Assembly: GCA_017481725.1 (NCBI GenBank)
Contig: JAFUOX010000006.1
Location: 1-47,916, forward strand
Length of the DNA stretch: 47,916 nucleotides
Source of the DNA: Kiritimatiellia bacterium
GTDB lineage: Bacteria; Verrucomicrobiota; Kiritimatiellia; RFP12; UBA3636
Direction of reading: 5' to 3'
Under the pieces are notes generated by a model. The model was not told where the DNA came from, made no database searches, and worked only from the letters and a program-made list of their open reading frames with translations. Position numbers and translations under genes: made by a program. Shown here in pieces: positions 16,919-25,752 of the stretch; position 1 is the first letter of the stretch, and the number at the start of each line of letters is the position of its first letter.

Positions 16919-17908
16919 ATGAGTGTTGATAAAAATCAATCAAAACAAAAAATATCAAATATTGATATATTTAAACGTTGCTTGCTTATTGTTCTAGCAG
17001 GAGCATCTTTGTTTGTTTCTTCTGGACTTGCTTTGGCCTTTGGTCTGTTGTTTGCTCTGATTTTTGGATCCGTGTGGAGTAAGCCTGTTAAGAAGGTGTC
17101 AAAATATTTGCTTCAATTCTGTGTGGTTGGTATTGGTTTTGGAATGAACCTCGTTGAGTCACTTAAGTCCGGCAAAGAAGGTATGCTTTTCACAATTGTA
17201 TCAGTTGTTGTGGTAATGGTTGTGGGTATGCTTTTTGCACGCTTTTTAAAGGTTGACCGGAAGGCAGGCTACCTTGTTTCTGCTGGTACAGCAATTTGTG
17301 GTGGAAGTGCGATCGCTGCAACAGCACCTGTTGTTAAAGCAGATGACAATCAAATGTCTGTTGCACTTGGAACAGTGTTTGTTTTGAATGCTATTGCTTT
17401 ATTTATTTTTCCATATATTGGGCATGAGTGGCTAAAGATGGATCAGCTTCAGTTTGGCGAATGGGCAGCAATTGCTATTCATGATACTAGCTCAGTAGTA
17501 GGTGCTGCCGCTGCCTTTGATGCAAGTTATTTTGCAAATACATCTACACCTAATGTAGCTTTGGAAACAGCAACTCTTATTAAGCTAACGCGTGCACTAT
17601 GGATTATTCCTTTAGCTTTTGCAACAATGTTTATCTTCAAAGAAAAGGGGAGTAAGGTTTCTATACCATGGTTTATTTTGTGGTTTGTTGTTGCTATGAT
17701 TATCAACACCTATTGTGGACTTCCGGAGTGTATTTCAAAATTTTTGGTAATGATTAGTAAACGTGGGCTTGCTTTGACAATTTTCTTGATTGGAACAGGA
17801 CTTAGTGTAAAGACAATCAAGGAGGTTGGACCTCGCCCTCTAATTCAAGGTGTTCTTTTGTGGGCGGTAATTGGGGTAATGAGTGCTGCGGTTATTAAGC
17901 TAATGTAA
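16919..17908 (+). CDS. YeiH/UPF0324 family putative sulfate exporter
   Basis: 329 residues with about ten hydrophobic segments, the usual build of the YeiH/UPF0324 membrane family. Conserved blocks are KVSKYLLQFCVVGIGFGMN, GTAICGGSAIAATAPVVKA and the AIAIHDTSSVVGAAAAF signature; the end TIFLIGTGLSVKTIKEVG also fits. Members have been proposed to export sulfate, but the substrate is not established in most bacteria. The start was taken at the ATG preceded by GGGG at 7 nt; an upstream in-frame TTG at 16898 has no ribosome binding site. It stands alone between a repeat island and the phosphofructokinase gene. Confidence 0.9.
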   Translation: MSVDKNQSKQKISNIDIFKRCLLIVLAGASLFVSSGLALAFGLLFALIFGSVWSKPVKKVSKYLLQFCVVGIGFGMNLVESLKSGKEGMLFTIVSVVVVMVVGMLFARFLKVDRKAGYLVSAGTAICGGSAIAATAPVVKADDNQMSVALGTVFVLNAIALFIFPYIGHEWLKMDQLQFGEWAAIAIHDTSSVVGAAAAFDASYFANTSTPNVALETATLIKLTRALWIIPLAFATMFIFKEKGSKVSIPWFILWFVVAMIINTYCGLPECISKFLVMISKRGLALTIFLIGTGLSVKTIKEVGPRPLIQGVLLWAVIGVMSAAVIKLM

Positions 17909-17947
17909 TTTGAAACAAATTTTTAAAAGAAAAAAGAGGGGATAGAT

Positions 17948-19297
17948 ATGTCAATTAAAGATGTGTTTGAAAATCCAGATAAGTATAATTTTAATATTAC
18001 TACTCTTGGAGAGGGTCGATTAGATACTCCTGTCTGCAGAACTAAGTATGTTGAAGAAAATGAGCGTGTTCTTATCTCACACGATAGTGTTTATTTGTCA
18101 GATTTAGTTCATAGTGGACGCAAGGTGCCTTCCTTTGAAAAGGCAGGTCCTCGTAAAAAGATTTTTCACGACCCAGCATGGTCTAAGGCGGCTATTGTTA
18201 CCTGTGGTGGCCTTTGTCCGGGCTTAAATGATGTTATTAAGGGCATTGTTCAGACGCTTTGGTTTGAGTATGGGGTAAAAAATATTGTAGGCATCCGTTA
18301 TGGTCTTGAGGGCTTGATACCTGAATATGGTCATGAGCCTTTGGAGTTGAATCCAGATATTGTTGATGATATTCACACGGTTGGAGGCACAATCCTAGGA
18401 TCGTCTCGTGGTGGACAAGATACGGAGCAGATTGTGCATACACTTGTACGTAGAGGCATAAACATGCTTTTCTGCATTGGTGGTGATGGTACATTGCGTG
18501 CTGCACGTGATATTGCAGAGGAGGTTATGCGCCGTGGGCTTTCTATAAGTGTTGTTGGAGTTCCAAAGACAATAGATAATGATTTGGCATTTATTGGAAG
18601 AAGTTTTGGCTTTGAGACAGCTGTATATGCAACAGATTCAGTTATTACAGCAGCACATGCAGAGGCAAAGGGAGCATATCATGGTATTGGCTTGGTGAAG
18701 CTGATGGGCCGCGATTCAGGCTTCATTGCAGCTTATGCTTCTCTTGCAAATTCGGTTGTTAATTTTTGTCTTATCCCTGAGCAGCCATTTGAGCTTGAGG
18801 GTGAGCATGGCTTACTTAAAGCTCTTGAGCGTCGCTTTAATATTGGTAAAACCCATGCTGTAATTGTTGTTGCAGAGGGTGCAGGTCAAAGCCTTATTGA
18901 GGGCGAGGAGGAGCGTCGCGATGCCTCTGGCAATGTTCTAAAGAAGGACATAGGTGAATTTCTAAAGCGTAAGATAGAGGAATATTTCAAGAAGAAGGGT
19001 GAAAAGGCTTCTGTTAAATATTTTGATCCAAGCTATAGCATTAGAAGTGTTCCTGCACTTGGAACTGATGCGATACTCTGCCACTTGCTCGCAAAGAATG
19101 CTGTGCATGCGGCAATGGCTGGTAAGACAAATTGCGTAATTGGTAAGTGTGCAGATGTCTATATGCATGTGCCGATTGCTCTTGCAACAATTGAACGTCA
19201 AAAGATAAATGTTGATGATACTCTATGGCAGGCTGTGCTTGATACAACATGCCAGGAACGCTATTTTGGCTTTGAACCGATAGTTAAAAGCAATTAA
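17948..19297 (+). CDS. 6-phosphofructokinase, plant/trypanosome-type, probably ATP-dependent
   Basis: 449 residues, longer than the 320-residue PfkA. It phosphorylates fructose-6-phosphate in glycolysis. GGLCPGLNDVI (87-97) and GGDGT (178-182) form the phosphoryl-donor site, PKTIDND (206-212) the catalytic loop and MGRDSGF the sugar-phosphate site. A glycine in GGDGT (not GGDD) favours ATP over pyrophosphate, while PKTIDND is shared with the PPi type. This mix is known from plant and trypanosomal ATP enzymes, so donor use should be measured. A strong AGAGGGG ribosome site precedes the start. Confidence 0.9.
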   Translation: MSIKDVFENPDKYNFNITTLGEGRLDTPVCRTKYVEENERVLISHDSVYLSDLVHSGRKVPSFEKAGPRKKIFHDPAWSKAAIVTCGGLCPGLNDVIKGIVQTLWFEYGVKNIVGIRYGLEGLIPEYGHEPLELNPDIVDDIHTVGGTILGSSRGGQDTEQIVHTLVRRGINMLFCIGGDGTLRAARDIAEEVMRRGLSISVVGVPKTIDNDLAFIGRSFGFETAVYATDSVITAAHAEAKGAYHGIGLVKLMGRDSGFIAAYASLANSVVNFCLIPEQPFELEGEHGLLKALERRFNIGKTHAVIVVAEGAGQSLIEGEEERRDASGNVLKKDIGEFLKRKIEEYFKKKGEKASVKYFDPSYSIRSVPALGTDAILCHLLAKNAVHAAMAGKTNCVIGKCADVYMHVPIALATIERQKINVDDTLWQAVLDTTCQERYFGFEPIVKSN

Positions 19298-19329
19298 TCA
19301 CAATATAAAAAGCCTTATTTTATAATTCA

Positions 19330-20289
19330 ATGAATAGACTTGACTTTGCCACAATTACAATGTCCCCAGCGATTGATACGACGCTGGAAATCGAGGCTTT
19401 TCCAACTGATAATGCTGTCATTAAGGCAGGTAGCGAGGTGTATTCAGTTGGTGGCAAGGGATTAAATTCTGCACATTGGCTTTCTAAACGTGGTGCTAGT
19501 GTACTAACCACAGGCTTGCTTGGTAAAGAAAATGCAGCAGATTTTGAAGCCTTTATGCACGAAAATAATTTAGTGGATGAGTTTATCCGTGTGCCGGGTT
19601 ATTCACGAGTGAATGTAATGTTTGTTTCTCCGTCAGGAATGTTTAAAGTCAATCGCTCAGGCTTCCCTGATTTAATGCCGGAGCAATACAGCATTCAGGC
19701 AATTATTGATAGCTGCAAAAAGGCGAATACATGTATTATGGCGGGCTCTTTACCCAAAGCAATGCCTGAGGATGTATATGCACAGATAATTGAAGCACTT
19801 CATTCAGTAGGCTCGGCAGCGGTGCTAGATGCTTCAGGAAAGGCATTTGCAGCTGGGCTAGAGGCAATGCCAGATGTGATTAAGCCTAATCGGCAGGAGT
19901 GTGCAGAGTATCTTGGCAAAAGCATAAACTCCGAGCATGATGTTTTTGCAGCACTTGAAGCATTGGGGAAGAAGGCCAAGCTTGTTATTCTATCAGATAG
20001 CAGCAATGGCTGTTGGTTCTTTGATGCTGCTGGCTCTGGAGAAATCAAGTTTATGGCAGCACCTGAGGTTGAAGTAGTTGACACAACAGGTGCAGGAGAT
20101 GCACTTTTGGCAGAGTTTTCATATAGGTATTTTGGGCTTGCTTCAGGCGAGCGAAAATTGACGGAGGAGCTTATGGCCCACGCTGTTGCTGCTGGCTCTG
20201 CAACTTGTACGCTCCCTGGTGCAAGAGCACCTTCTGCCGCATTTGTAGATAATTTAGCAAAGAATTTAATGCTTAAAAAGGAACAATAA
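19330..20289 (+). CDS. PfkB-family sugar-phosphate kinase (1-phosphofructokinase/tagatose-6-phosphate kinase group)
   Basis: 319 residues. The GGKGLNSAHWLSKRG motif (41-55) and DTTGAGDALLAEF with catalytic D257 mark the hexose-phosphate branch of the PfkB (ribokinase) family. Substrates in this branch are fructose-1-phosphate or tagatose-6-phosphate; the sequence does not decide. It starts 32 bp after the phosphofructokinase gene and is followed by a 1-bp gap to the serine hydrolase gene, so the three are probably one transcript. No Shine-Dalgarno is seen before this ATG. Confidence 0.88.
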   Translation: MNRLDFATITMSPAIDTTLEIEAFPTDNAVIKAGSEVYSVGGKGLNSAHWLSKRGASVLTTGLLGKENAADFEAFMHENNLVDEFIRVPGYSRVNVMFVSPSGMFKVNRSGFPDLMPEQYSIQAIIDSCKKANTCIMAGSLPKAMPEDVYAQIIEALHSVGSAAVLDASGKAFAAGLEAMPDVIKPNRQECAEYLGKSINSEHDVFAALEALGKKAKLVILSDSSNGCWFFDAAGSGEIKFMAAPEVEVVDTTGAGDALLAEFSYRYFGLASGERKLTEELMAHAVAAGSATCTLPGARAPSAAFVDNLAKNLMLKKEQ

Positions 20290-20290
20290 A

Positions 20291-21505
20291 ATGAGCTCAA
20301 AAATTGATAAATCAAAATTATCAAGACTCTCAGATATACTTAAACGAGATTTCGATGATGGACTAATACCTGGTGCCTCTGTAATCCTAATAAAGGATGG
20401 CGAGGAGGTTTTTTATGATGACGTAGGCTATGCTGATATTGAGGAAGGAAAGAAGATTAGCCGCGACACATACTTCCGTATGTATTCACAGACTAAGCCA
20501 TACACAGGACTAGCTGCTGCAATGTGTGTTGAGAGGGGAATCTTTTCTCCTCGTGAGCCTGTTTATAATTATTTCCCAACCTTTGCAAATAAACAGTATG
20601 AGGTTGATGGCTCAGGTGTATTTAAGCCTACACCACGCCCTGTGCTTATTTCGGACCTGCTTAATATGACCTCCGGTATCTCGTATCCAAGCGAATGGGA
20701 TGAGGCTTCTCGTCAAGCTGGTAAGCTAGTAGAGGATGCACGCAAGGCTCAAAATGAGGGTATACCTTTCACAACGCGCGAGTTTGTTTCACGTTTAGGT
20801 GAAATGCCACTTGCATTTGCTCCAGGTGACCGCTGGGCTTACGGCTATTCTGCCGATGTCACCGGTGGTGTGATTGGGGAGGCAAATGGCTGCACCTTTG
20901 GCGAATTTATGAAAAGAGAAATTCTTGAGCCTATTGGGATGACTCACACAGGCTTTGATATGCCAAATTCAGAACGCCACAAGCTTGCAAAGGCTTATCG
21001 CCTTTATCCAGAGGGGCTACGCCCAGAGGGAGAGTTTGCAGATAGGCATCTAGGTTTAAATGCTTACAAAGAGGGTGAGGTTTTCTTTGAGTCAGGAGGC
21101 GCAGGCTTTGTTTCTACTATCGATGACTTGGCTCAATTCTCTAAGTTTATGATTAACCGTGGCAAATTAGGCGATACAAGGCTTATTTCTGAAGTTGGCT
21201 TTAACTGGTATACCTCTCCACAGCTAACGCCTCATCAGGCACGTACCTTCAACTGGCAGGATTTCCCTGAGCATAACTACGGAAACTTCATTACAACGAA
21301 GATGATGAAGGGCTGCTACTCAACACCTGACAATGTTGGAACCTTCGGTTGGGGTGGCTGGCTTGGCACAAACTGCTTTGTTGACCCAGTAGAAAATATG
21401 TCTATGGTATTCCTCGTTCAGCGACTATTTGCGGGAGATCCAAAGGTCAAGGTGACCGAGCTTTATTATCGCTTGCGTTCTGCAGCATATTCAGCACTTG
21501 TATAA
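20291..21505 (+). CDS. Serine beta-lactamase-fold hydrolase, paralogue 1
   Basis: 404 residues without a signal peptide, so cytoplasmic. Class C/esterase (EstB-like) fold with the catalytic tetrad motif S66-Q-T-K69 in YFRMYSQTKP and a second motif YGYSAD (184-189) in place of the canonical Y-x-N. The third motif is FGWGGWLGT, with W where beta-lactamases have K or H. Such proteins are usually esterases or D-amino peptidases rather than true beta-lactamases. It forms a tandem pair with the next gene; an 88-bp stretch near the 3' ends is almost identical between them. Confidence 0.88.
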   Translation: MSSKIDKSKLSRLSDILKRDFDDGLIPGASVILIKDGEEVFYDDVGYADIEEGKKISRDTYFRMYSQTKPYTGLAAAMCVERGIFSPREPVYNYFPTFANKQYEVDGSGVFKPTPRPVLISDLLNMTSGISYPSEWDEASRQAGKLVEDARKAQNEGIPFTTREFVSRLGEMPLAFAPGDRWAYGYSADVTGGVIGEANGCTFGEFMKREILEPIGMTHTGFDMPNSERHKLAKAYRLYPEGLRPEGEFADRHLGLNAYKEGEVFFESGGAGFVSTIDDLAQFSKFMINRGKLGDTRLISEVGFNWYTSPQLTPHQARTFNWQDFPEHNYGNFITTKMMKGCYSTPDNVGTFGWGGWLGTNCFVDPVENMSMVFLVQRLFAGDPKVKVTELYYRLRSAAYSALV

Positions 21506-21526
21506 TTTATAACGAATGAGGTAATT

Positions 21527-22729
21527 ATGAAGCTAGATGTTAAAAAGTTAAATTTACTTTCAAGATTGATGCGCCGTACCATTGATGATGGGGAATTGCC
21601 AGGTGCATCAGTAATGGTAATCAAGGATGGCGAAGAGGTATTCTTCGATGCTGCTGGCTATGCAGATATTGAGAATGGCGTGAAGATTGATCGTGATACA
21701 TATTTTCGCCTTTATTCTCAAACAAAGCCTTTTACTGGCTTGGCAGCTGCAATGTGCGTTGATCGAGGAATCTTTTCTCCTCGAGAGCCGGTCTATAATT
21801 ATTTCCCAACCTTTGCAAATAAAAAGTGCATAATCAATGGAGAAATACGCCCAGCCCCACGTCCAATTTATATCTCTGATTTGCTCAATATGACATCAGG
21901 CATTTCATATCCAGGTGAATACGATGAGCCATCACGAGAAATTATGAAGCTTCTTGATGAGGTTAGAAAGGCTCAGGATAGGGGAGAGCGCATTACAACC
22001 CGCGAAATCGTTTCTAAGGTAGGTGAATTCCCAACAGCCTTTGCTCCAGGTGATAGGTGGAACTATGGCTTCTCCGCAGATGTTGCAGGTGCAGTAGTGG
22101 AGGTGGCAAATGATTGCCGCTATGGCGAGTTTTTGCAGAAGGAAATCTTTGACCCTCTTGAAATGAAAACCATTGGCTTCACTATCCCAGATAAAGAAAG
22201 AGGAAAGCTAGCTAAGACATACATCCGCACCCAGGAGGGATTGAAGCTCTATGGAGAGCTTGAAAATCGCAATATTGGCATGAATTCCTACAAGGAGGGG
22301 CTTGTAGATTTTGAGTCAGGTGGCGGAGGACTTGTTGGTACAATTGATTCGCTAGGAAAATTCTCCAAGTTCCTTATTGCACGTGGCAGGGTGGGTAATG
22401 AGCGCTTGATTTCAAAGTATGGCTTTGACTGGTACACCTCTCCGCAGCTAACAAAGGAGCAGGCTCGTTCCTTTAACTGGGCAGATTGCTTGAATCAGAA
22501 TTATGGCAATTTCCTCAATATCAAGACAACAATGACAGCTTGCTCAACACCTGACAATGTTGGCACCTTCGGTTGGGGTGGCTGGCTTGGCACAAACTGC
22601 TTTGTTGACCCAGTAGAAAATATGTCTATGATTTATCTCGTACAGCGCCAGTATGAGGGTAATCCTAAGGTCCACTATACTGACCTATACTACCGTTTGC
22701 GTACGGCATTGTATTCTGCTCTAGTTTAG
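21527..22729 (+). CDS. Serine beta-lactamase-fold hydrolase, paralogue 2
   Basis: 400 residues, colinear with the preceding protein throughout, with the same S-Q-T-K nucleophile motif (in YFRLYSQTKP), YGFSAD and FGWGGWLGT motifs. A 21-bp gap containing GAGG separates the genes. Divergence is clearest around residues 100-170 and 330-345, while the 3' tract is nearly identical. Duplicated specificity variants of a cytoplasmic esterase or transesterase are the simplest reading. No substrate can be assigned. Confidence 0.88.
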   Translation: MKLDVKKLNLLSRLMRRTIDDGELPGASVMVIKDGEEVFFDAAGYADIENGVKIDRDTYFRLYSQTKPFTGLAAAMCVDRGIFSPREPVYNYFPTFANKKCIINGEIRPAPRPIYISDLLNMTSGISYPGEYDEPSREIMKLLDEVRKAQDRGERITTREIVSKVGEFPTAFAPGDRWNYGFSADVAGAVVEVANDCRYGEFLQKEIFDPLEMKTIGFTIPDKERGKLAKTYIRTQEGLKLYGELENRNIGMNSYKEGLVDFESGGGGLVGTIDSLGKFSKFLIARGRVGNERLISKYGFDWYTSPQLTKEQARSFNWADCLNQNYGNFLNIKTTMTACSTPDNVGTFGWGGWLGTNCFVDPVENMSMIYLVQRQYEGNPKVHYTDLYYRLRTALYSALV

Positions 22730-22798
22730 TTAAAAAATAATCATAATAATTTTCAGTCAATAGCTTTTGGTTTTATTCAATGTTTTGTAGGATTTTAT

Positions 22799-24754
22799 AT
22801 GAATTCTCATAATTTCACAATTCAGCTTCGTTCAGCCAATGGAGAAAAGCTTTGTCTTTCTGCATCAGATGCGTCTGCTATTAACCAAATTGATAATGAT
22901 GTAATATTCACTGGCTTTGTAGAAGGAATTTCTGTTGTTGCTACAGCTACGCCTATATCTTCAACGGAAACAGAGTGGAGTATCACTATTGATAACCCAT
23001 CTGATTATGCTATTGAGTGGGTTGATTATCCTTGTGTTAAGTGTGGGAAGCTAAAGCGCAATGGAGGAGATGCTCAAATCCTTTCCTCCTATAATGAAGG
23101 CATTATTATTGAGGATGCCTTTGCGCGTGATACCTCATCCCCATTTCCTCAAAAGCAAGTAGAATACCCATCAGAGGGTGCATACTATATGTTCCCTCAC
23201 ATGCTATCGGCTCAGTTTATTGCATACCTTGCTCCTGCTAGTAACATATATCTTGGCGCACATGATCCAGCACGTGGACCAAAATCCATTGACTACCGTG
23301 CTACAGAGGAAGGAGTAGAGCTTTTTGTTAAAACCTTTACTGGTGTATCGTATGGTGAAAATTATTCGCTTACATATCCAATAATAACAAAAAACTTTGA
23401 AGGAGATTGGGAGGACGCTGCCACAATTTATCGCGATTGGTTTGAGGCTAATCTACCTGATGGTGCCGTTAAAATACCAATGAATCCTCGTTTGCCAGAA
23501 TGGTATGCAGATTCTCCTCTAATTATTGCTTATCCTGTGCGTGGTATTCACGATATGGACGAGATGACGCCTAATGCACTTTTCCCATATATGCAAGCAA
23601 TGCCTATTATTGAAGAGATTGCTCGAGAGACTCAAACTCGCATTATGGTGCTATTGATGCATTGGGAGGGCACTGCACCATGGGCTCCTCCGTATGTGTG
23701 GCCGCCTTATGGAGGAGAAGAAAGCTTTAATGAATTTTTAAATAAACTCCATGAGAAAGGACATCTACTGGGAGTGTATTGCTCAGGCTTTGGCTGGACA
23801 GAGCAGTCAAATCTTATTGCAGAATATGCTCGCTCAGCAGAGAAGGAGGGCTTGCTAGATGTAATGTGTGCTGGCCCTGACGGAAAGGTTTTGCTAAGTA
23901 AAATATGCACCTTCCAGCGCTCAGGTTACGATATTTGCCCAGCCTCTGAGAAGGGTCGCAAAATATTGCGTGAGGCATATTCTCCGCTTTTCTCATCTGG
24001 TGTGGATTATGCACAGATACTTGACCAAAATCATGGTGGAGCACAGTATTTCTGCTATAGCCGCGAGCATGGACATCCTGCAATGCCCGGTAGCTGGATG
24101 ACAAGTAATATGCAGACCCTCCTAACAGAGTGGAATCGCCTTGCTCCAAGCATGCTAATGGGCTGCGAATCAGCGGCTGCAGAGCCATTTACGCCAAACC
24201 TCTTGTTTAGCGACAATCGTTTTGAATTAAACTACTATTTTGGCCGACCAGTACCGCTTTATGCTTTCATTTACCATGAGTATTTACGTAACTTTATGGG
24301 TAATCAGGTGTCATGCCCATTCCCAGTGAAGGATGGCACTCTCTGTATGCGCATGGCACACTCATTTGTTGCTGGAGATGCCTTGACGGTAACGCTAATG
24401 CCAAATGGCGAATTTATGCCAAATTGGGGCTGTCGAGATTTTTCTGCATTGCCAGACAAAGCAACTCACCTTGGCTTTATTAAGCGCTTAATGGAGTTTT
24501 ATCGTGGACCAGCAAAGCAATTTCTCTTTGCGGGACGCATGGTAAAGCCTCTTCCAGTAAAATGTCCTACAATTTCAGTTACAACGATTTTTGGCTACAC
24601 CCAAGAGCTGCCAGCAGTGTTTTCAACAGCGTGGGAGGCAAATGGTGAGCGTGCTCAAATCTTTGTAAATCACACAACAGAAACCATCACTTGCCGATGG
24701 AACAATCAAGAAATTACAATCCCAGCCCTATCAGCAGAATTCCGTAATTTTTAA
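22799..24754 (+). CDS. DUF6259-like putative glycoside hydrolase-type protein
   Basis: 651 residues. A beta-rich N-terminal domain (about 1-210) precedes a region with the look of a TIM barrel: MVLLMHWEGTAPWAPPYVWP, GVYCSGFGWTEQ, GVDYAQILDQNHGGAQYFCY and LLMGCESAAAEPF-type strand ends rich in D, E, W and H. It ends with a small beta domain. I associate this layout with the DUF6259 family, often found in carbohydrate-degrading loci, but the assignment is from memory of the pattern. No signal peptide is visible. It follows the hydrolase pair after 69 bp and has only a weak ribosome site (GTAGG). Confidence 0.55.
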   Translation: MNSHNFTIQLRSANGEKLCLSASDASAINQIDNDVIFTGFVEGISVVATATPISSTETEWSITIDNPSDYAIEWVDYPCVKCGKLKRNGGDAQILSSYNEGIIIEDAFARDTSSPFPQKQVEYPSEGAYYMFPHMLSAQFIAYLAPASNIYLGAHDPARGPKSIDYRATEEGVELFVKTFTGVSYGENYSLTYPIITKNFEGDWEDAATIYRDWFEANLPDGAVKIPMNPRLPEWYADSPLIIAYPVRGIHDMDEMTPNALFPYMQAMPIIEEIARETQTRIMVLLMHWEGTAPWAPPYVWPPYGGEESFNEFLNKLHEKGHLLGVYCSGFGWTEQSNLIAEYARSAEKEGLLDVMCAGPDGKVLLSKICTFQRSGYDICPASEKGRKILREAYSPLFSSGVDYAQILDQNHGGAQYFCYSREHGHPAMPGSWMTSNMQTLLTEWNRLAPSMLMGCESAAAEPFTPNLLFSDNRFELNYYFGRPVPLYAFIYHEYLRNFMGNQVSCPFPVKDGTLCMRMAHSFVAGDALTVTLMPNGEFMPNWGCRDFSALPDKATHLGFIKRLMEFYRGPAKQFLFAGRMVKPLPVKCPTISVTTIFGYTQELPAVFSTAWEANGERAQIFVNHTTETITCRWNNQEITIPALSAEFRNF

Positions 24755-25752
24755 TAATCCGATGTAAAACGAACGCTAGCGGCGTAAGCGTGGTGGCTTG
24801 CGTAAGCGTGGCGGCTAAAAGTGCGAAGAAAGGGACGCAGAGGGCGCAAAGGACGCGGAGGTGCGCTGAATTAGTGAATAACTAATAGTGAATAATGAAT
24901 AATTAAGGTAAAAAATATTTGAGGTGCGTGCTGGGGTGCTTTGCACGCACACATTGCGTGAAAACTCTTATTTCATAAAGACGATTAGACGTTAGACGTT
25001 GAACAGGCAGCTTAGCGCTTAGGGGACAATGGGGACACAGGAGACCTTGGGGACAAATTTTTTAAGCGCTAGAAATTCTTGCTCTCCCGTCGCCAAAGTC
25101 CCCTATGTCCTCAATGTCCCCATCAAAACTTGAGAGCAATAAATAAAATCGTGCTGCACATATTTGACGTAAGCGTGATTCCTAAACGTGCGAAGGGGAA
25201 GGGACGCAGAGGGCGCAAAGGACGCGGAGGTGCGCTGGATTAGTGAATAACTAATAGTGAATAACGAATAATTAAGGTAAAAATATTTAAAGGAGTGTGC
25301 TGGTGTGCTTTGCACGCACGCATTGCGCAAAACTCTTATTTCATAAAGACGATTTGACGATTGAACAGGCAGCTTAGCGCTTAGGGGACCTTGGAGACAC
25401 AGGAGACCTTGGGGACAAATTTTTTAAGCGCTGAAAAATTTTGCTCTCCCGTCGCTAAAGTCCCCTATGTCCTCAATGTCCCCATCAAAACTTGAGAGCA
25501 ATAAATAAAATCGTGCTGCACATATTTGACGTAAGCGTGATTCCTAAACGTGCGAGCCAAGCGATAGCTTTGGCGTTGCGTACTCGCCAAAGGTTTTGGC
25601 GTGCTTTGCACGCTCGCGCTAGCGTGAAAGTTAAAGTTATTCAATTGTTCCGGATGCATTTCTTAAAAAATGATATTTACACAATAGACGTGTAAATGGT
25701 AAAATCAGTAATATAAATTTGTGCTAGTGTGAGTTTTTAGCAGGAAGTTAAT
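24755..25752. repeat. Repeat island 3 with tandem ~360-bp duplication
   Basis: No gene. Two direct copies, 24832-25192 and 25201-25554, agree over nearly their whole length. Each begins with GGGACGCAGAGGGCGCAAAG, includes TTAGTGAATAACTAATAGTG, GGTGTGCTTTGCACGCAC-type palindromes and a long imperfect hairpin made of GGGGAC...GGGGAC on one arm and GTCCCC..GTCC..GTCCCC on the other, and ends with GCGTGATTCCTAAACGTGCG. After copy 2 a unique GC-rich tail (25555-25630) leads to the arabinofuranosidase gene. Confidence 0.85.

Noticed and set aside
20291..22729. True beta-lactamases (antibiotic resistance)
   Set aside because: No signal peptide, second motif Y-S-A/F-S-A and third motif W-G-G do not match class A or C enzymes.
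24832..25554. CRISPR array
   Set aside because: Two long direct copies of about 360 bp with no short regular repeat-spacer pattern and no cas genes.
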